Positions 6,887-15,659 are shown, numbered from the stretch's first letter. The stretch: 32,534 nucleotides of DNA from Patescibacteria group bacterium (GCA_024654625.1 JANLHB010000006.1:1-32534), one strand, 5' to 3'. Notes: generated by a model not told the origin, from the letters alone. A program made the numbers and translations.

Positions 6887-6993
6887 CCCCATTTCCATTT
6901 CCATTCTGACCCCATTTCCATTTCCCATTTCCCCCTATGACCCATTTCATTTCCATTTCCCATTTCTCATTTCCTCCATTTCCTCATTTCCCT
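6887..6993. repeat. Degenerate CCATTTCC tract next to RAYT copy B
   Basis: About 105 bases of pyrimidine-rich sequence made of variants of CCATTTCC, including a full GACCCCATTTCC and a decayed GACCCATTTC. It reads like piled-up or slipped copies of the element end. A shorter version (3794-3820) lies before copy A. Confidence 0.6.
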
Positions 6994-7020
6994 ACTTTTG
7001 CTAGTGGAATTTATTTTAAT

Positions 7021-7575
7021 TTACGGCAATCTTAAAACTTCATTTGATAAATAAATTAAATGGTTAACAAAAATATTAAACTGCCCTGCTGTATGTAAAT
7101 TTTCAAATTGTTTTTGCTTGTCTTTGTTTAGTTTTATTGACTTTTTATACTCTTCGTTATCTATCATATCTGATTCTTTTTGTATTTTTAGATAATCTCC
7201 GAGTGCAGAATATAGTTCACTTATTAACAATTCTCTTGTGTAGAATCTGCTATTTTGTATTTTATCCCACCGACCTCTCTCTGAAATACACTCAGATACA
7301 TAATCTTCAGCCTCTGTTGATAAAGATGTGTTTATTACAGGGGTTTTTAAGTAATTCATATCCTTAAAAATATATAATCTTCTCTCGTTTATGTTTTTTG
7401 ATCTTCTGAGCTCGAGACTTGTTCCAGACATTATATTTTCTTTGTAATTTACCAACTCCCAGCCATCAAATCCTAATGTATTTAAGTCGCTGTCAGGTAT
7501 CTTATTTCCATCTTTTTTAAAAAAGTTGAAATAAGATACTTGCACATATTCATATTTTTCAAGATTGTATTCCAT
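7021..7575 (-). CDS. Hypothetical 184-aa protein with DUF4177-like N-terminus
   Basis: Residues 7-45 read YEYVQVSYF, then LNTLGFDGWELVNYKE. This resembles the small DUF4177 (PF13783) pattern in which Y-E-Y/V is followed by L-N-x-L-G-x-x-G-W-E-L-V. The C-terminal two thirds are helical, polar, Lys/Glu/Asn-rich and unrecognised. It is more AT-rich than its neighbours, which may mark recent transfer. The ATG at 7575 has neither a clear SD nor a clean -10 at leaderless distance, so the start is uncertain. Its 3' end adjoins the RAYT-derived tract and its 5' side the tRNA-linked repeat. Confidence 0.55.
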   Translation of the reverse strand: MEYNLEKYEYVQVSYFNFFKKDGNKIPDSDLNTLGFDGWELVNYKENIMSGTSLELRRSKNINERRLYIFKDMNYLKTPVINTSLSTEAEDYVSECISERGRWDKIQNSRFYTRELLISELYSALGDYLKIQKESDMIDNEEYKKSIKLNKDKQKQFENLHTAGQFNIFVNHLIYLSNEVLRLP

Positions 7576-7634
7576 GTCAGTATTAATTTTAACTTAAATT
7601 TATCGATAAGACCATATGTAAACGAGTGGGGAAA

Positions 7635-7651
7635 CTCCGCGGGCAGGGATC
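7635..7651 (-). repeat. Copy of the tRNA-Asn 3' end
   Basis: CTCCGCGGGCAGGGATC matches the acceptor/T-arm end of tRNA-Asn (7819-7835) at 16 of 17 bases. The match starts in the T-loop and runs through the discriminator base, the segment that tyrosine integrases typically duplicate. No integrase gene lies in the 167 bases between the copies. Confidence 0.5.
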
Positions 7652-7656
7652 TTTCA

Positions 7657-7772
7657 TTACATGAACGGTACAGGTTTCGCATCTCGCTTCGCCCTAATGG
7701 GCTCGCTACGATATGCTCAACCTCTTCGAATTCTGCACACGAAGCAAACAGTTGCTTTGCTCCACGGAGCTT
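7657..7772. repeat. Structured intergenic repeat, copy 1
   Basis: This stretch aligns with 32310-32415 at the window end over ~105 bases, sharing anchors such as TTACAT, CAGGT, GGCTCG, CCT-TTCGA, GAAGC and CAGTTG. It can fold: AGGTT-tc-GCAT pairs with ATGC-tc-AACCT around a GCCC/GGGC hairpin, followed by an AAGCAA/TTGCTT hairpin. The stems occupy the same places as in copy 2 with different bases. Stop-free reading frames exist but look incidental. Confidence 0.4.
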
Positions 7773-7780
7773 AAAAAATC

Positions 7781-7800
7781 AAAAACCCCCGAAATGGGGG
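7781..7800 (-). terminator. Terminator of tRNA-Asn
   Basis: On the minus strand CCCCC-ATTTC-GGGGG is followed by TTTTTGATTTTTT. It lies 18 nt past the tRNA discriminator base. Confidence 0.75.
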
Positions 7801-7818
7801 GGGTAAGATTTTTACAAG

Positions 7819-8139
7819 CTCCGCGGGTAGGGATCGAACCTACGACCAATTGGTTACATTTATCCTAAAGTTTCCTAAAGGGATGGACTATATCATCACC
7901 CGTTTCAATTAAAATTAAAACTGGGGTGCGAGGCGCTTCGACCGCAACATGCGGGCTACTCCCTTGCGGGATAGTCTCTACACCTTCCCTAAGTCATTTT
8001 CATGACTGGGCTCGGCTCGGGATTACCTTATTTTAAAAAAATTTAGGCTTCCCCGAATTCACCTCGTTTTCATTCCTAAGTTTCCTTAGGAAGCTGCGTT
8101 TGTCCACAGCCAACTGCTCTACCTCTGAGCTACCGCGGA
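7819..8139 (-). tRNA. tRNA-Asn(GUU) interrupted by a group I intron
   Basis: Exon 1 (8139-8106, 34 nt) and exon 2 (7856-7819, 38 nt) join to a normal 72-nt tRNA. It has acceptor TCCGCGG with CCGCGGA, D-stem GCTC with GAGC, anticodon stem GTTGG with CCAAT (one G-U), T-stem GTAGG with CCTAC, and discriminator G as expected for Asn. The loop reads CTGTTAA, placing GTT at positions 34-36. The intron splits the anticodon between U35 and U36. No CCA is encoded. This is the only tRNA gene I see in the window. Confidence 0.93.
7857..8105 (-). ncRNA. 249-nt group I self-splicing intron (IC3-like)
   Basis: Exon end GGCTGT pairs with internal guide GCAGCT (8097-8092), giving the conserved U-G pair at the 5' splice site, and the intron ends in G. 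P2 is a perfect 8-bp TTCCTAAG hairpin with a GAAA loop (8073-8092). The P element holds GAATTCGGGGAAGCCT (8045-8060) and the Q element AATCCCGAGCC (within 8008-8027). A GTCAT-GAAA-ATGAC hairpin (7993-8006) suits P6a. R (TAGAGACTAT, 7971-7980) and S (GATATAGTCC, 7885-7894) form P7. These match the core of bacterial tRNA introns. No homing-endonuclease ORF fits inside, so mobility would need help in trans. Confidence 0.93.
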
Positions 8140-8169
8140 ATGTTTAAAAACCTTTTCAGGTTCTTATTT

Positions 8170-8197
8170 ATTCTACCTTTATTTATTGATTTTGCAA
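8170..8197 (-). promoter_or_regulatory. tRNA-Asn promoter
   Basis: On the minus strand TTGCAA (8192-8197) and TAGAAT (8170-8175) are 16 bp apart. The tRNA 5' end lies ~30 nt downstream after a small AACCT/AGGTT hairpin. Confidence 0.6.
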
Positions 8198-8215
8198 GAA
8201 CATTTCAAACAGAAA

Positions 8216-8234
8216 TCCAAGGGTGCCCATTGGA
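8216..8234. repeat. Imperfect palindrome
   Basis: TCCAAGGG and CCC-A-TTGGA surround TG, with one bulged base. It is a diverged relative of the GTCCAAGGGG palindrome at 19179-19199. Confidence 0.45.
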
Positions 8235-8235
8235 C

Positions 8236-8279
8236 AATTAAACGGCTCAATCCGCCGTGGCTGATTGAGCCGTTTAATT
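8236..8279. repeat. 16-bp palindrome with ACGGCTCA core
   Basis: AATTAAACGGCTCAAT (8236-8251) is perfectly complementary to 8264-8279 with a 12-nt GC-rich loop. It is placed after the FMN reductase stop and before the tRNA promoter. No good U-tract follows, so it may be a weak terminator or a REP-like element. The same arm word recurs near 19167, 20405 and 25511. Confidence 0.65.
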
Positions 8280-8305
8280 TATCTGTTGGTTATTTAGTAG
8301 TCTTT

Positions 8306-8902
8306 TTATTTCTTTTCGCGAGCTATTTTTAATGCGTTTGTCCACCATAGGAGGTCGTCGAAGAATTTGCCTAAATATTCATTTGAAGATTCAAATAATT
8401 CATTTGCAGGCATCTTCCCCGTAAAAACTTGCATCCATTTGTCAGCAGGCAGATGCACAGCGCTCCTAATAGGCGCCATTTGAAGTTCAATAGCGACTTG
8501 TCTTAATTGCTCAACAGATCGCGCCCCGGAAACGCTTCCGTAACTCACAAAGCCGACTGCCTTCCTGCTCCACTCTCCATAGACATAGTCAAGCGCGTTT
8601 TTAAGCACTGCCGGATAACCGTGATTGTATTCCGGACTTATTATGATAAAACCGTCTGCTTCAGCAATTTTTTCCGTCCACTTTTTGACAATTTCATTTT
8701 GATACGGTTCCTTCTTCATAGCTGGCGGTACCGCTTCACTAAAGAACGGCATCGGATAATCGCGTAAGTCTAAGAGCTCCGCTTCCACTCCGTCGCGTTT
8801 TTTAATCTCACTAAATACCCATTCTGCCGGCTTCTCGCTAAAACGACCTTGCCTTGTACTTCCAATTATGACTTTTATTTTTAAACGATGAGCTGTATTC
8901 AT
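8306..8902 (-). CDS. NADPH-dependent FMN reductase family flavoprotein
   Basis: The 198-aa protein has the flavodoxin-like fold of PF03358. It opens with I-I-G-S-T-R-Q-G-R-x-S-E near residue 13, the phosphate loop for FMN, followed by L-L-D-L-R-D-Y-P-M-P. The hallmark S-P-E-Y-N-H-G-Y-P-A-x-L-K-N-A-L-D segment sits around residues 109-125, and G-S-V-S-G-A-R-S in the second half. Such enzymes reduce quinones, azo compounds or flavins with NAD(P)H in the cytoplasm; the substrate here is unknown. It begins 18 nt after the rpoD stop. A TTTAAT hexamer 6 nt before the ATG could drive it separately from the dnaG-rpoD unit. Confidence 0.9.
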   Translation of the reverse strand: MNTAHRLKIKVIIGSTRQGRFSEKPAEWVFSEIKKRDGVEAELLDLRDYPMPFFSEAVPPAMKKEPYQNEIVKKWTEKIAEADGFIIISPEYNHGYPAVLKNALDYVYGEWSRKAVGFVSYGSVSGARSVEQLRQVAIELQMAPIRSAVHLPADKWMQVFTGKMPANELFESSNEYLGKFFDDLLWWTNALKIAREKK

Positions 8903-8920
8903 ATAGTTATTAAAAATTAA

Positions 8921-10156
8921 CTAATAACTTCTTAATTGCTTTATTTTCTCATGCTGGCGAATTTTCTCTATAACCTTTGATTCAATCTGCCTGATACGCT
9001 CTCTGGTAACGCCGAACTCCTTCCCTACTTCTTCCAGAGTGTGGCTCACGCCGTCGTCTAAGCCAAAACGCATCTTCAATATCTTCTGTTCTTTTGGAGA
9101 CAAGTCGGATATTATCTCATCTATCTGGTCTTTCAATATTCTCTGTGAGGTTTCCTGCTCCGGTGATAGTATCTTATCATCAGCTACAAATTCGCTAAGC
9201 GTTGATTTCTCGTCGTCATCTCCTACTGGCGCCTCAAGAGAAAGTGTTCCTTGGGAAATCTTTTTTATATGATGAATTTTACTAACGTCAACGCCCATTT
9301 CTGCCGCCACTTCTTCATCAAGCGGTTCTCTGCCAAGTTCACGGGCCAATTTTCTGGAATTCTGCTTGAATTTAGTGATAGTCTCTATCATATGAACGGG
9401 TATACGGATAGTGCGCGCCTGGTCTGCTAATGCTCTTGTTACTGCTTGCCTTATCCACCATGTCGCATAAGTTGAGAATTTATATCCTTTAGTCCAATCA
9501 AATTTTTCCACTGCTTTGAATAAGCCGATATTCCCTTCTTGAATGAGATCAAGCAGCGTGAGATCAGGACTGCGTCCTACATATTTTTTCGCAATAGAGA
9601 CGACTAATCTTAAGTTTGCTTGAGCAAGCTTTGTTTTTGCTTCTTCGTTTCCTTCCATAGAAGCTTTCGCCAGTTTTCTTTCTTCGTCAGCGTTTAGAAG
9701 CGAAATTTTTCCAATCTCTTTAAGATACATTTGTATAGGATCCAATTGGGAGGAAGATGTCATCGGAAGCATTTTTTTAGGCGCTTTTTTTGATTTTTTC
9801 TCAGGTTTTGGTTCTTCTAAGAGTCCGGTTACGCCCCCCTCAAGGATATCTATTCCTGCTTTTTGAAAATTTTGATACAGTTCGTCTAAGAATATGACAT
9901 CATCTTCTATATGCGGAAATTCTTTTAATATCTCGGCATAGGTAACAAACCCTCTATGAGAGCCTTTTTTTGTAAGATTTTCTATTTTCTTTTCTATGTC
10001 TTCCGCGGATGCTTTCTTTTCTCTTTTTATCGCAGTGATTTTCTTTTTTGCCGGTTTTTTAAGCGCAGAAATTTTCTTTTTCTTTATAACTTTTTTTACC
10101 GCTTTTTTTGTTTTAGCGTTATTCTTTTTTTTAGCTGGTGATTTTTTATTTTTCAT
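8921..10156 (-). CDS. rpoD: RNA polymerase primary sigma factor
   Basis: 411 aa. A Lys/Ala-rich extension (~50 residues) precedes a region 1.1-like segment. It is followed by [11 protein letters not shown] (region 1.2), [11 protein letters not shown] and [18 protein letters not shown] (2.1-2.2), [19 protein letters not shown] (2.3-2.4), region 3 ([14 protein letters not shown]), and region 4 with [15 protein letters not shown] and [18 protein letters not shown]. Region 2.4 is canonical, so ordinary TTGACA/TATAAT promoters are expected, as seen before rpoB. It sits 20 nt after dnaG, the conserved dnaG-rpoD pairing. There is no SD; an AATAAT hexamer lies 6 nt before the ATG. The basic N-terminal tail is long for the family. 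Confidence 0.97.
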   Translation of the reverse strand: MKNKKSPAKKKNNAKTKKAVKKVIKKKKISALKKPAKKKITAIKREKKASAEDIEKKIENLTKKGSHRGFVTYAEILKEFPHIEDDVIFLDELYQNFQKAGIDILEGGVTGLLEEPKPEKKSKKAPKKMLPMTSSSQLDPIQMYLKEIGKISLLNADEERKLAKASMEGNEEAKTKLAQANLRLVVSIAKKYVGRSPDLTLLDLIQEGNIGLFKAVEKFDWTKGYKFSTYATWWIRQAVTRALADQARTIRIPVHMIETITKFKQNSRKLARELGREPLDEEVAAEMGVDVSKIHHIKKISQGTLSLEAPVGDDDEKSTLSEFVADDKILSPEQETSQRILKDQIDEIISDLSPKEQKILKMRFGLDDGVSHTLEEVGKEFGVTRERIRQIESKVIEKIRQHEKIKQLRSY

Positions 10157-10176
10157 TTTTTTATTATTTGTAAAAT

Positions 10177-11910
10177 TTATAAAAGTTTTATTAATTTTTG
10201 GAATTCCTCTAGTGATGAAGCAAGATTCTCTTGGTCTCCGATGACCTCAAATTTACGAATTCTATCAGACAATTCTTCCAATTTTTCTTTCAAGCTTTCT
10301 TTCTCAAGGCCGGCTAACAGAATTTCCGCCTCTTTATCCAGTGTCTCAGAATCAGTGTAGGAAAGTTCTGCTTCAAAAGTTAATTTATTATAAGATTTTT
10401 TTATCTGTTCGTCAAGTTCGTTTTCTTCTGTTTTAAGCATCTTTTTCCCCTCTTCTGACAATAAATCAAAGCATTTTACAGCTACCGTGTCTATAATGGC
10501 TTTAAAGTTATTCTCATCTTTTTTTTTCTGCCATAAAATGAGCCCTAAAAGCCTTTCTTCTATTGATTGCCTACGGCTCTTTGGCGCTATTTGGCTCTCT
10601 TTGACTCCAATTTGTGAATGGTGTTTGAAATCCTCTCTTTTATTTTGTTTTAACAATTTTTTTAATTCTTCCATTATCGGCTCTTCTGGAAGACGGATTG
10701 CTTTGGCGACTTCTGACACATAATGCGAACGCTCTATTTCGCTTTTTATCTTCGCAAGAAGAGGAATAATCTTTTTCTCCGTTTCCTTGCGGGCGTCTTT
10801 TATATCCTTAAATTTTGAAATAATCGTATTCAGGTAAAATGTTATAAAAGGCTTTGCATTGGCAACCGCCTCTTCCCAGTGTTCCGGATTTTTTTTTATC
10901 AAGTCGGCAGGATCTTTCTCCGTTATTGATACTATCTTTACTTCAAAGCCCATGGCAAGCGCCATACCGACAGCTCTCTCTGAAGCCGCAAGTCCGGCTT
11001 CATCAGTATCAAAAGATAAAATTAAATTGTCAGCTAGCCTCTTTATGATTTTTAAATGTTCTTCTGAGAGCGCGGTACCTGACGTGGCGACTGTATTCAG
11101 AACGGATGTCTGTTGGCTCATCAGAAGGTCCATCTGCCCCTCCACAAGCACGCAGCTATTTTCTTTTCTTATGGCATTCTTGGCTTTATCAAATCCGTAG
11201 AGAATTCTTGATTTATCAAAAAGCGGAGTCTGGGGGCTGTTTATATATTTGGCATTCGCCATTCCTTGGTTTTCATCTCCAAATATTCTCCCGCTAAATC
11301 CTACGGCTTGCCCCATAGAATTAAAAATCGGAAACATTATCCTTGAACGGAATCTGTCATAAAAGCCTTTAGGCGATTTTATAATCATTCCGGCTTTTTC
11401 TATATCAATATCAGAGAAATTTTTGTTCTTCAAAAATTCATATAAATTCCTCCAACCATCCGGCGCAAAGCCGATACGAGAATTTTTTATAGAATCATCG
11501 CTTAATCCGCGTCCCTTAAGATAAGAATAAGCCTCTGTATTTTTGACAAGCTGGCTTTGATAGAAAGAAACGGAGTTATCAACAATCTTCATTAACGCAT
11601 CTTTTTCATTTTTTTCTTTCGGATTCTCGCTCTTAAGCTCTACTCCGGCGCGAAGAGCGAGCATTTTAAGAGCCTCAAGAAAATCAACTCCCTCTATCTC
11701 CATCACAAAGCTGAAGATATCTCCTCCCCTATTGCAGCCAAAACAATGCCAGCTTTCACGTGTTGGCGAAATAAAGAAAGAGGGAGTTTTTTCATTGTGG
11801 AATGGGCAGACTACTTTGAAGTTAGCGCCCGCTTTATAGAGTTTTATATAAGAACCGATAAGGTCGGTGATAGAAAGACGGGATTTTATTTGATCTACAT
11901 TTGATGACAT
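10177..11910 (-). CDS. dnaG: DNA primase
   Basis: 577 aa, DnaG family, making RNA primers at the replication fork. The CHC2 zinc ribbon has C35, H38, C56 and C59 ([11 protein letters not shown], then HCFGC). The central RNA polymerase domain carries the TOPRIM acidic residues: E257 in LVEGQMDLL and DTD at 301-303 (LSFDTDEAG). A Lys/Glu-rich C-terminal region of ~170 residues corresponds to the DnaB-interacting domain, matching the dnaB gene at 23501. No SD; TATTCT lies 6 nt before the ATG. It heads the dnaG-rpoD transcription unit. Confidence 0.97.
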   Translation of the reverse strand: MSSNVDQIKSRLSITDLIGSYIKLYKAGANFKVVCPFHNEKTPSFFISPTRESWHCFGCNRGGDIFSFVMEIEGVDFLEALKMLALRAGVELKSENPKEKNEKDALMKIVDNSVSFYQSQLVKNTEAYSYLKGRGLSDDSIKNSRIGFAPDGWRNLYEFLKNKNFSDIDIEKAGMIIKSPKGFYDRFRSRIMFPIFNSMGQAVGFSGRIFGDENQGMANAKYINSPQTPLFDKSRILYGFDKAKNAIRKENSCVLVEGQMDLLMSQQTSVLNTVATSGTALSEEHLKIIKRLADNLILSFDTDEAGLAASERAVGMALAMGFEVKIVSITEKDPADLIKKNPEHWEEAVANAKPFITFYLNTIISKFKDIKDARKETEKKIIPLLAKIKSEIERSHYVSEVAKAIRLPEEPIMEELKKLLKQNKREDFKHHSQIGVKESQIAPKSRRQSIEERLLGLILWQKKKDENNFKAIIDTVAVKCFDLLSEEGKKMLKTEENELDEQIKKSYNKLTFEAELSYTDSETLDKEAEILLAGLEKESLKEKLEELSDRIRKFEVIGDQENLASSLEEFQKLIKLL

Positions 11911-11916
11911 AATAAA

Positions 11917-11922
11917 AGAATA
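11917..11922 (-). promoter_or_regulatory. -10 box of dnaG-rpoD
   Basis: TATTCT on the minus strand, 6 nt before the ATG at 11910. Placement matches the other leaderless starts, but the hexamer is weaker. Confidence 0.4.
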
Positions 11923-12006
11923 AAAAATAAGTATCTAGGCAAATAGTAGCATATATTCGCCTAAGCCTACAAAATGTTTAAGATCAAAGATGAGAAAGTT
12001 TAAATT

Positions 12007-15000
12007 TTAGCTCCCCATCTCTTCCTTATCGCGTGTTTCGTATTCTTTTTCCGGTTTTCTTTCCCCTCTTTTCCTAAAGCCTGTTCCTGCCGGGATAAGG
12101 CGTCCTATCATTACATTCTCTTTTAATCCTATGAGCTTGTCCTCTGCTCCGTTTAAGGCTGAACGCACCAATATCCTTGTAGTATCTTGGAACGATGCTG
12201 ACGATAAGAAGCTTGCGCTTGTAAGCGCTACTTTTTTTATACCCATAAGCTGTTTGATTGACTCGGCTTCTTCTCCTCCTTTCTCTTTCATTTTCTTATT
12301 TTCCTCAATAAGAATATATTTTTCAACTATTTCTCCATCGTTGAATTTAGTATCGCCTTGCTTTTTAATCTTAAATCTTGAGAACATCTTGCTGATAATT
12401 GTTTCAATGTGTTTGCTTGCAATGGCCGCCCCTTGAGAAGAGTAAGTTGTGTCAATCTCAGAAAGTATATAATTCTGAGCCGCTTCTTGTCCTCCGGTTG
12501 AATAAAGCTCGGAAATATCTATCGCCCCGTCTGTGAGAGGAATACCCGGCTTAACCTCTTGCCCTTCTTCTACAATAATATCTCTTCCAAACGGGATAAT
12601 ATAAGATTTCTCATTTTTGCCTGATTTTCCTTTGGCGTCTTTTACCAATATTGTAAGAGTTTTTTCTTCACCTTCTAATGTTATGCCACTGACTATTCCA
12701 TCTTCATGAGATAACACTGCCGGGCTTTTAGGCTTGATCATTTCAAAAACTTCTTCAACGCGAGGTAAACCTTGAGTAATGTCTCCTCGTCCAGCCACTC
12801 CTCCAAGGTGGAAAGTTCTCATAGTAAGCTGAGTGCCCGGCTCGCCGATAGCTTGAGCGGCGACGACTCCTACAGTAGCGCCTATTTCCACTAAATCATT
12901 TCTTCCGAGGTCTCTTCCGTAGCAAAGTTGGCATATTCCTATTGTAGCTTCGCAATTGATAGGAGAACGGACAATAACTTCAGATACACCTCCATTTTCA
13001 ATGAATTTCGCTTCTTCGCTGTTTATTAAATGATTTTTTTTAAATTCGCGCGTCTCTCTATCTACAGTTATTTTAATCGGATTTAATAGAATTCTTCCGT
13101 CAATATAGGTGGAAAGATTTTTATTTTTCTTTATGGCGTCTTCCTTTTTAATAGTGATACCATGTGTTGTTTTGCAGTCATGTTCATTTACTACCACATC
13201 TTGAGCCACATCAACCAGTCTTCTTGTAAGATAGCCCGCTTTTGCCGTCTTCAGAGCTGTGTCGGCAAGACCTTTTCTTGCGCCGTGAGTAGAAATGAAA
13301 TACTCAAGAACAGTAAGTCCCTCTTTATAACTTGAAAGCACAGGGAAATCTATAATCCTTCCGGCAGGGTTAACCACTTGTCCTTTCATACCAATCATCT
13401 GAGCAATCTGCGCCCATGTTCCTCTGGCATTTGAAGTAACCATAACATAAACAGGACCTAATTTATCCAACCCATCAGGCACTAACTTATCAAGGCTATT
13501 TCTTACCCCTTCCCACGTTTCAATAATCTTTTGATAACGCTCATTGTCGGTAAGGAGTCCATCTTTGTATTGGTCCCCGATTAAAGCGACTTTGTTTCTT
13601 GCTTGTTCAACTAATATTTCTTTATCTTTAGGAATTACAAGGTCCTCATAGCCCCAGCTTATACCAGACTTAGTGGCATATTTATATCCGAAATTTTTTA
13701 TCTTATCCAGAATTTTTGGAGTATTATCAGAACCGTATTTAAGGATAAGTTGGTCGGTGATAGATGAAAGTTTCTTCTTGGACATTTCATCATTGATAAA
13801 AGGAAAATCCGTAGGAAGAACACTATTGAACAAGAGTCGTCCTATGGAAGTTTCAAATAATTGCCCTGCAAAGGCTTTATATTTAGGGGTGTCTGTTCCT
13901 GGAAGTTTTATTTTAGCCTTAAGATCCACGTGGCCGAAGTCAAACGCGGTTATAGCGTCGTTTGGACTTGCGAATACTTTTCCTTCTCCTTTTTCTCCGT
14001 CAACGATTTGTGTCATCCAGAAACACCCTAGCACTATATCTTGAGTAGGTTGGACTACAGGCTTGCCGTCCCCCGGATTCAATAGATTTCTAGATGAAAG
14101 CATAATTTCTTTCGCCTCTTTTTGAGCTTTGTCAGACAATGGAACGTGTACAGCCATTTGGTCTCCGTCAAAATCGGCATTAAAAGCGGAACAAACAAGC
14201 GGATGAACTTGAATAGCGTTTCCTTCTATAAGAACAGGCTGAAACGCCTGAATCCCAAGACGATGAAGAGTAGGCGCTCTGTTTAAGAGGACATATTTAT
14301 CTTTAATAATTTCTTCAAGAATAGCCCAAACTTCCGGAGTCTTCTCGTCAATAAGTCTGTTTGCGCCCCTTATATTAAACGCCATTTCTCTTGAGATTAA
14401 TTTTGATATTACAAATGGACGGAAAAGCTCAAGCGCCATATGCTTAGGCAGTCCGCATTGATGCAGATTAAGTTCCGGACCGACAACGATAACGCTTCGT
14501 CCTGAATAATCAACTCTTTTTCCTAGAAGATTTTGCCTGAATCTGCCCTGCTTTCCTCTTAACATATCAGCGAGTGATTTAAGAGGGCGTCTTTGAGCCT
14601 GTGAAATAGCCGTCTTTTGTGATTGCCTTGCAGAATTATCTATAAGCGCATCTACCGCTTCTTGCAGAATTCTTTTTTCATTTCGGCAGATTACATCAGG
14701 AGCTCTTAACTCAATAAGCTTCTTGAGGCGATTGTTTCTGTTTATAACCCGTCTATAAAGATCATTAACGTCAGAAGTGGCGTGCCTTCCTCCATCAAGA
14801 GCCACCATTGGGCGCAAGGCTGGCGGAGTGACAGGTATAACCGTCAAGAACATCCATTCAGGACGCACGCCGGCTTGGTCCATGGCTCTGACTAGTTTTA
14901 ATCTCTTTTGATTTTTTACTTTTTCTGAAGCTGAAGCTGTTTCAAGTTTTGCTTCAATCTCACTGTGAAGCGCTTTTAGGTCTAGGTTTTTGCAGATGTT

Positions 15001-15654
15001 ATAAAGACCCTCCGCGCCTGTCTCCACCTCTAAGAGTTCGCCGTATTTAAGACTTATATTGTGATATTCAACTTCATTTAATACTTTATTTGACTTGATT
15101 GAATCAAGTTCCGCCCTTGCCATAGTCAAGGCGTCTTTAAGAGTATCTTTTTCTTCTCCTTTTGCTTTTTCTTTAACTTTGGATTTATATTCTTTCTCAA
15201 GGTCGTTTCTCAGTTTTGTCTTAGCTTCCTCGTTTACTTTAGTAATAATATATCCGGCAAAATAAATTACTTTTTCAAGATCCGCTATTGAAAGATCCAA
15301 AAGAAGTCCGAGTCTTGAAGGAATGTTTCGTATAAACCAGATATGAGAAACAGGCACTGCTAAAGCGATGTGCCCCATTCTCTCTCTTCTTACTATGGAT
15401 CGCGTTACTTCCACTCCGCATTTTTCGCAGATGATGCCTTTGTAGCGGATGCGCCTATACTTGCCGCAGTAACATTCATAATCCTTTTCCGGTCCGAATA
15501 TTCTCTCATCAAAGAGCCCCTGACGCTCTGAGCGCTGAGTTCTGTAATTTATAGTTTCAGGTTTTGTAACTTCACCGTGAGACCATGAAAGGATCTTCTC
15601 CGGAGAAGCAAGTTTTAACATTATTGAATCAAAATCTGTGACTTTTTTTTCCAT
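12007..15654 (-). CDS. rpoC: RNA polymerase beta' subunit
   Basis: 1215 aa. The N-terminal zinc ribbon has C61, C63, C76 and C79 (CYCGKYRRIR, ICEKCGVEVT). The catalytic loop NADFDGDQMAVH starts at residue 492 and holds the three Mg-binding Asp. Further hallmarks are RPTLHR-like NRAPTLHRLGIQAF, the bridge-helix and trigger-loop region (STHGARKGLADTALKTA and MRTFHLGGVAGRGDITQGLPRVEE), and a second zinc site (CEATIGICQLCYG). It is shorter than E. coli RpoC (1407), lacking large lineage inserts. It begins 5 nt after the rpoB stop with no SD, implying translational coupling. Confidence 0.98.
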   Translation of the reverse strand: MEKKVTDFDSIMLKLASPEKILSWSHGEVTKPETINYRTQRSERQGLFDERIFGPEKDYECYCGKYRRIRYKGIICEKCGVEVTRSIVRRERMGHIALAVPVSHIWFIRNIPSRLGLLLDLSIADLEKVIYFAGYIITKVNEEAKTKLRNDLEKEYKSKVKEKAKGEEKDTLKDALTMARAELDSIKSNKVLNEVEYHNISLKYGELLEVETGAEGLYNICKNLDLKALHSEIEAKLETASASEKVKNQKRLKLVRAMDQAGVRPEWMFLTVIPVTPPALRPMVALDGGRHATSDVNDLYRRVINRNNRLKKLIELRAPDVICRNEKRILQEAVDALIDNSARQSQKTAISQAQRRPLKSLADMLRGKQGRFRQNLLGKRVDYSGRSVIVVGPELNLHQCGLPKHMALELFRPFVISKLISREMAFNIRGANRLIDEKTPEVWAILEEIIKDKYVLLNRAPTLHRLGIQAFQPVLIEGNAIQVHPLVCSAFNADFDGDQMAVHVPLSDKAQKEAKEIMLSSRNLLNPGDGKPVVQPTQDIVLGCFWMTQIVDGEKGEGKVFASPNDAITAFDFGHVDLKAKIKLPGTDTPKYKAFAGQLFETSIGRLLFNSVLPTDFPFINDEMSKKKLSSITDQLILKYGSDNTPKILDKIKNFGYKYATKSGISWGYEDLVIPKDKEILVEQARNKVALIGDQYKDGLLTDNERYQKIIETWEGVRNSLDKLVPDGLDKLGPVYVMVTSNARGTWAQIAQMIGMKGQVVNPAGRIIDFPVLSSYKEGLTVLEYFISTHGARKGLADTALKTAKAGYLTRRLVDVAQDVVVNEHDCKTTHGITIKKEDAIKKNKNLSTYIDGRILLNPIKITVDRETREFKKNHLINSEEAKFIENGGVSEVIVRSPINCEATIGICQLCYGRDLGRNDLVEIGATVGVVAAQAIGEPGTQLTMRTFHLGGVAGRGDITQGLPRVEEVFEMIKPKSPAVLSHEDGIVSGITLEGEEKTLTILVKDAKGKSGKNEKSYIIPFGRDIIVEEGQEVKPGIPLTDGAIDISELYSTGGQEAAQNYILSEIDTTYSSQGAAIASKHIETIISKMFSRFKIKKQGDTKFNDGEIVEKYILIEENKKMKEKGGEEAESIKQLMGIKKVALTSASFLSSASFQDTTRILVRSALNGAEDKLIGLKENVMIGRLIPAGTGFRKRGERKPEKEYETRDKEEMGS

Positions 15655-15659
15655 AAAAT

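Larger units (their letters stand above)
6675..6896 (-). mobile_element. RAYT-derived miniature element, copy B
   Basis: Same length and orientation as copy A, about 95% identical by eye with no indels. The ends are inverted: GAAATGGGGTCAGCCAC at 6675-6691, and GTGGCTGACCCCATTTCC at 6879-6896. It keeps an open 57-codon ORF (6684-6857). Copies A and B bracket 2.6 kb containing three genes, which could reflect two independent insertions or a composite unit. Confidence 0.78.

Noticed and set aside
7482-7682. 66-codon minus-strand ORF upstream of the 184-aa gene
   Set aside because: It overlaps the 184-aa gene in another frame and begins in the structured repeat; no SD or -10 supports it.
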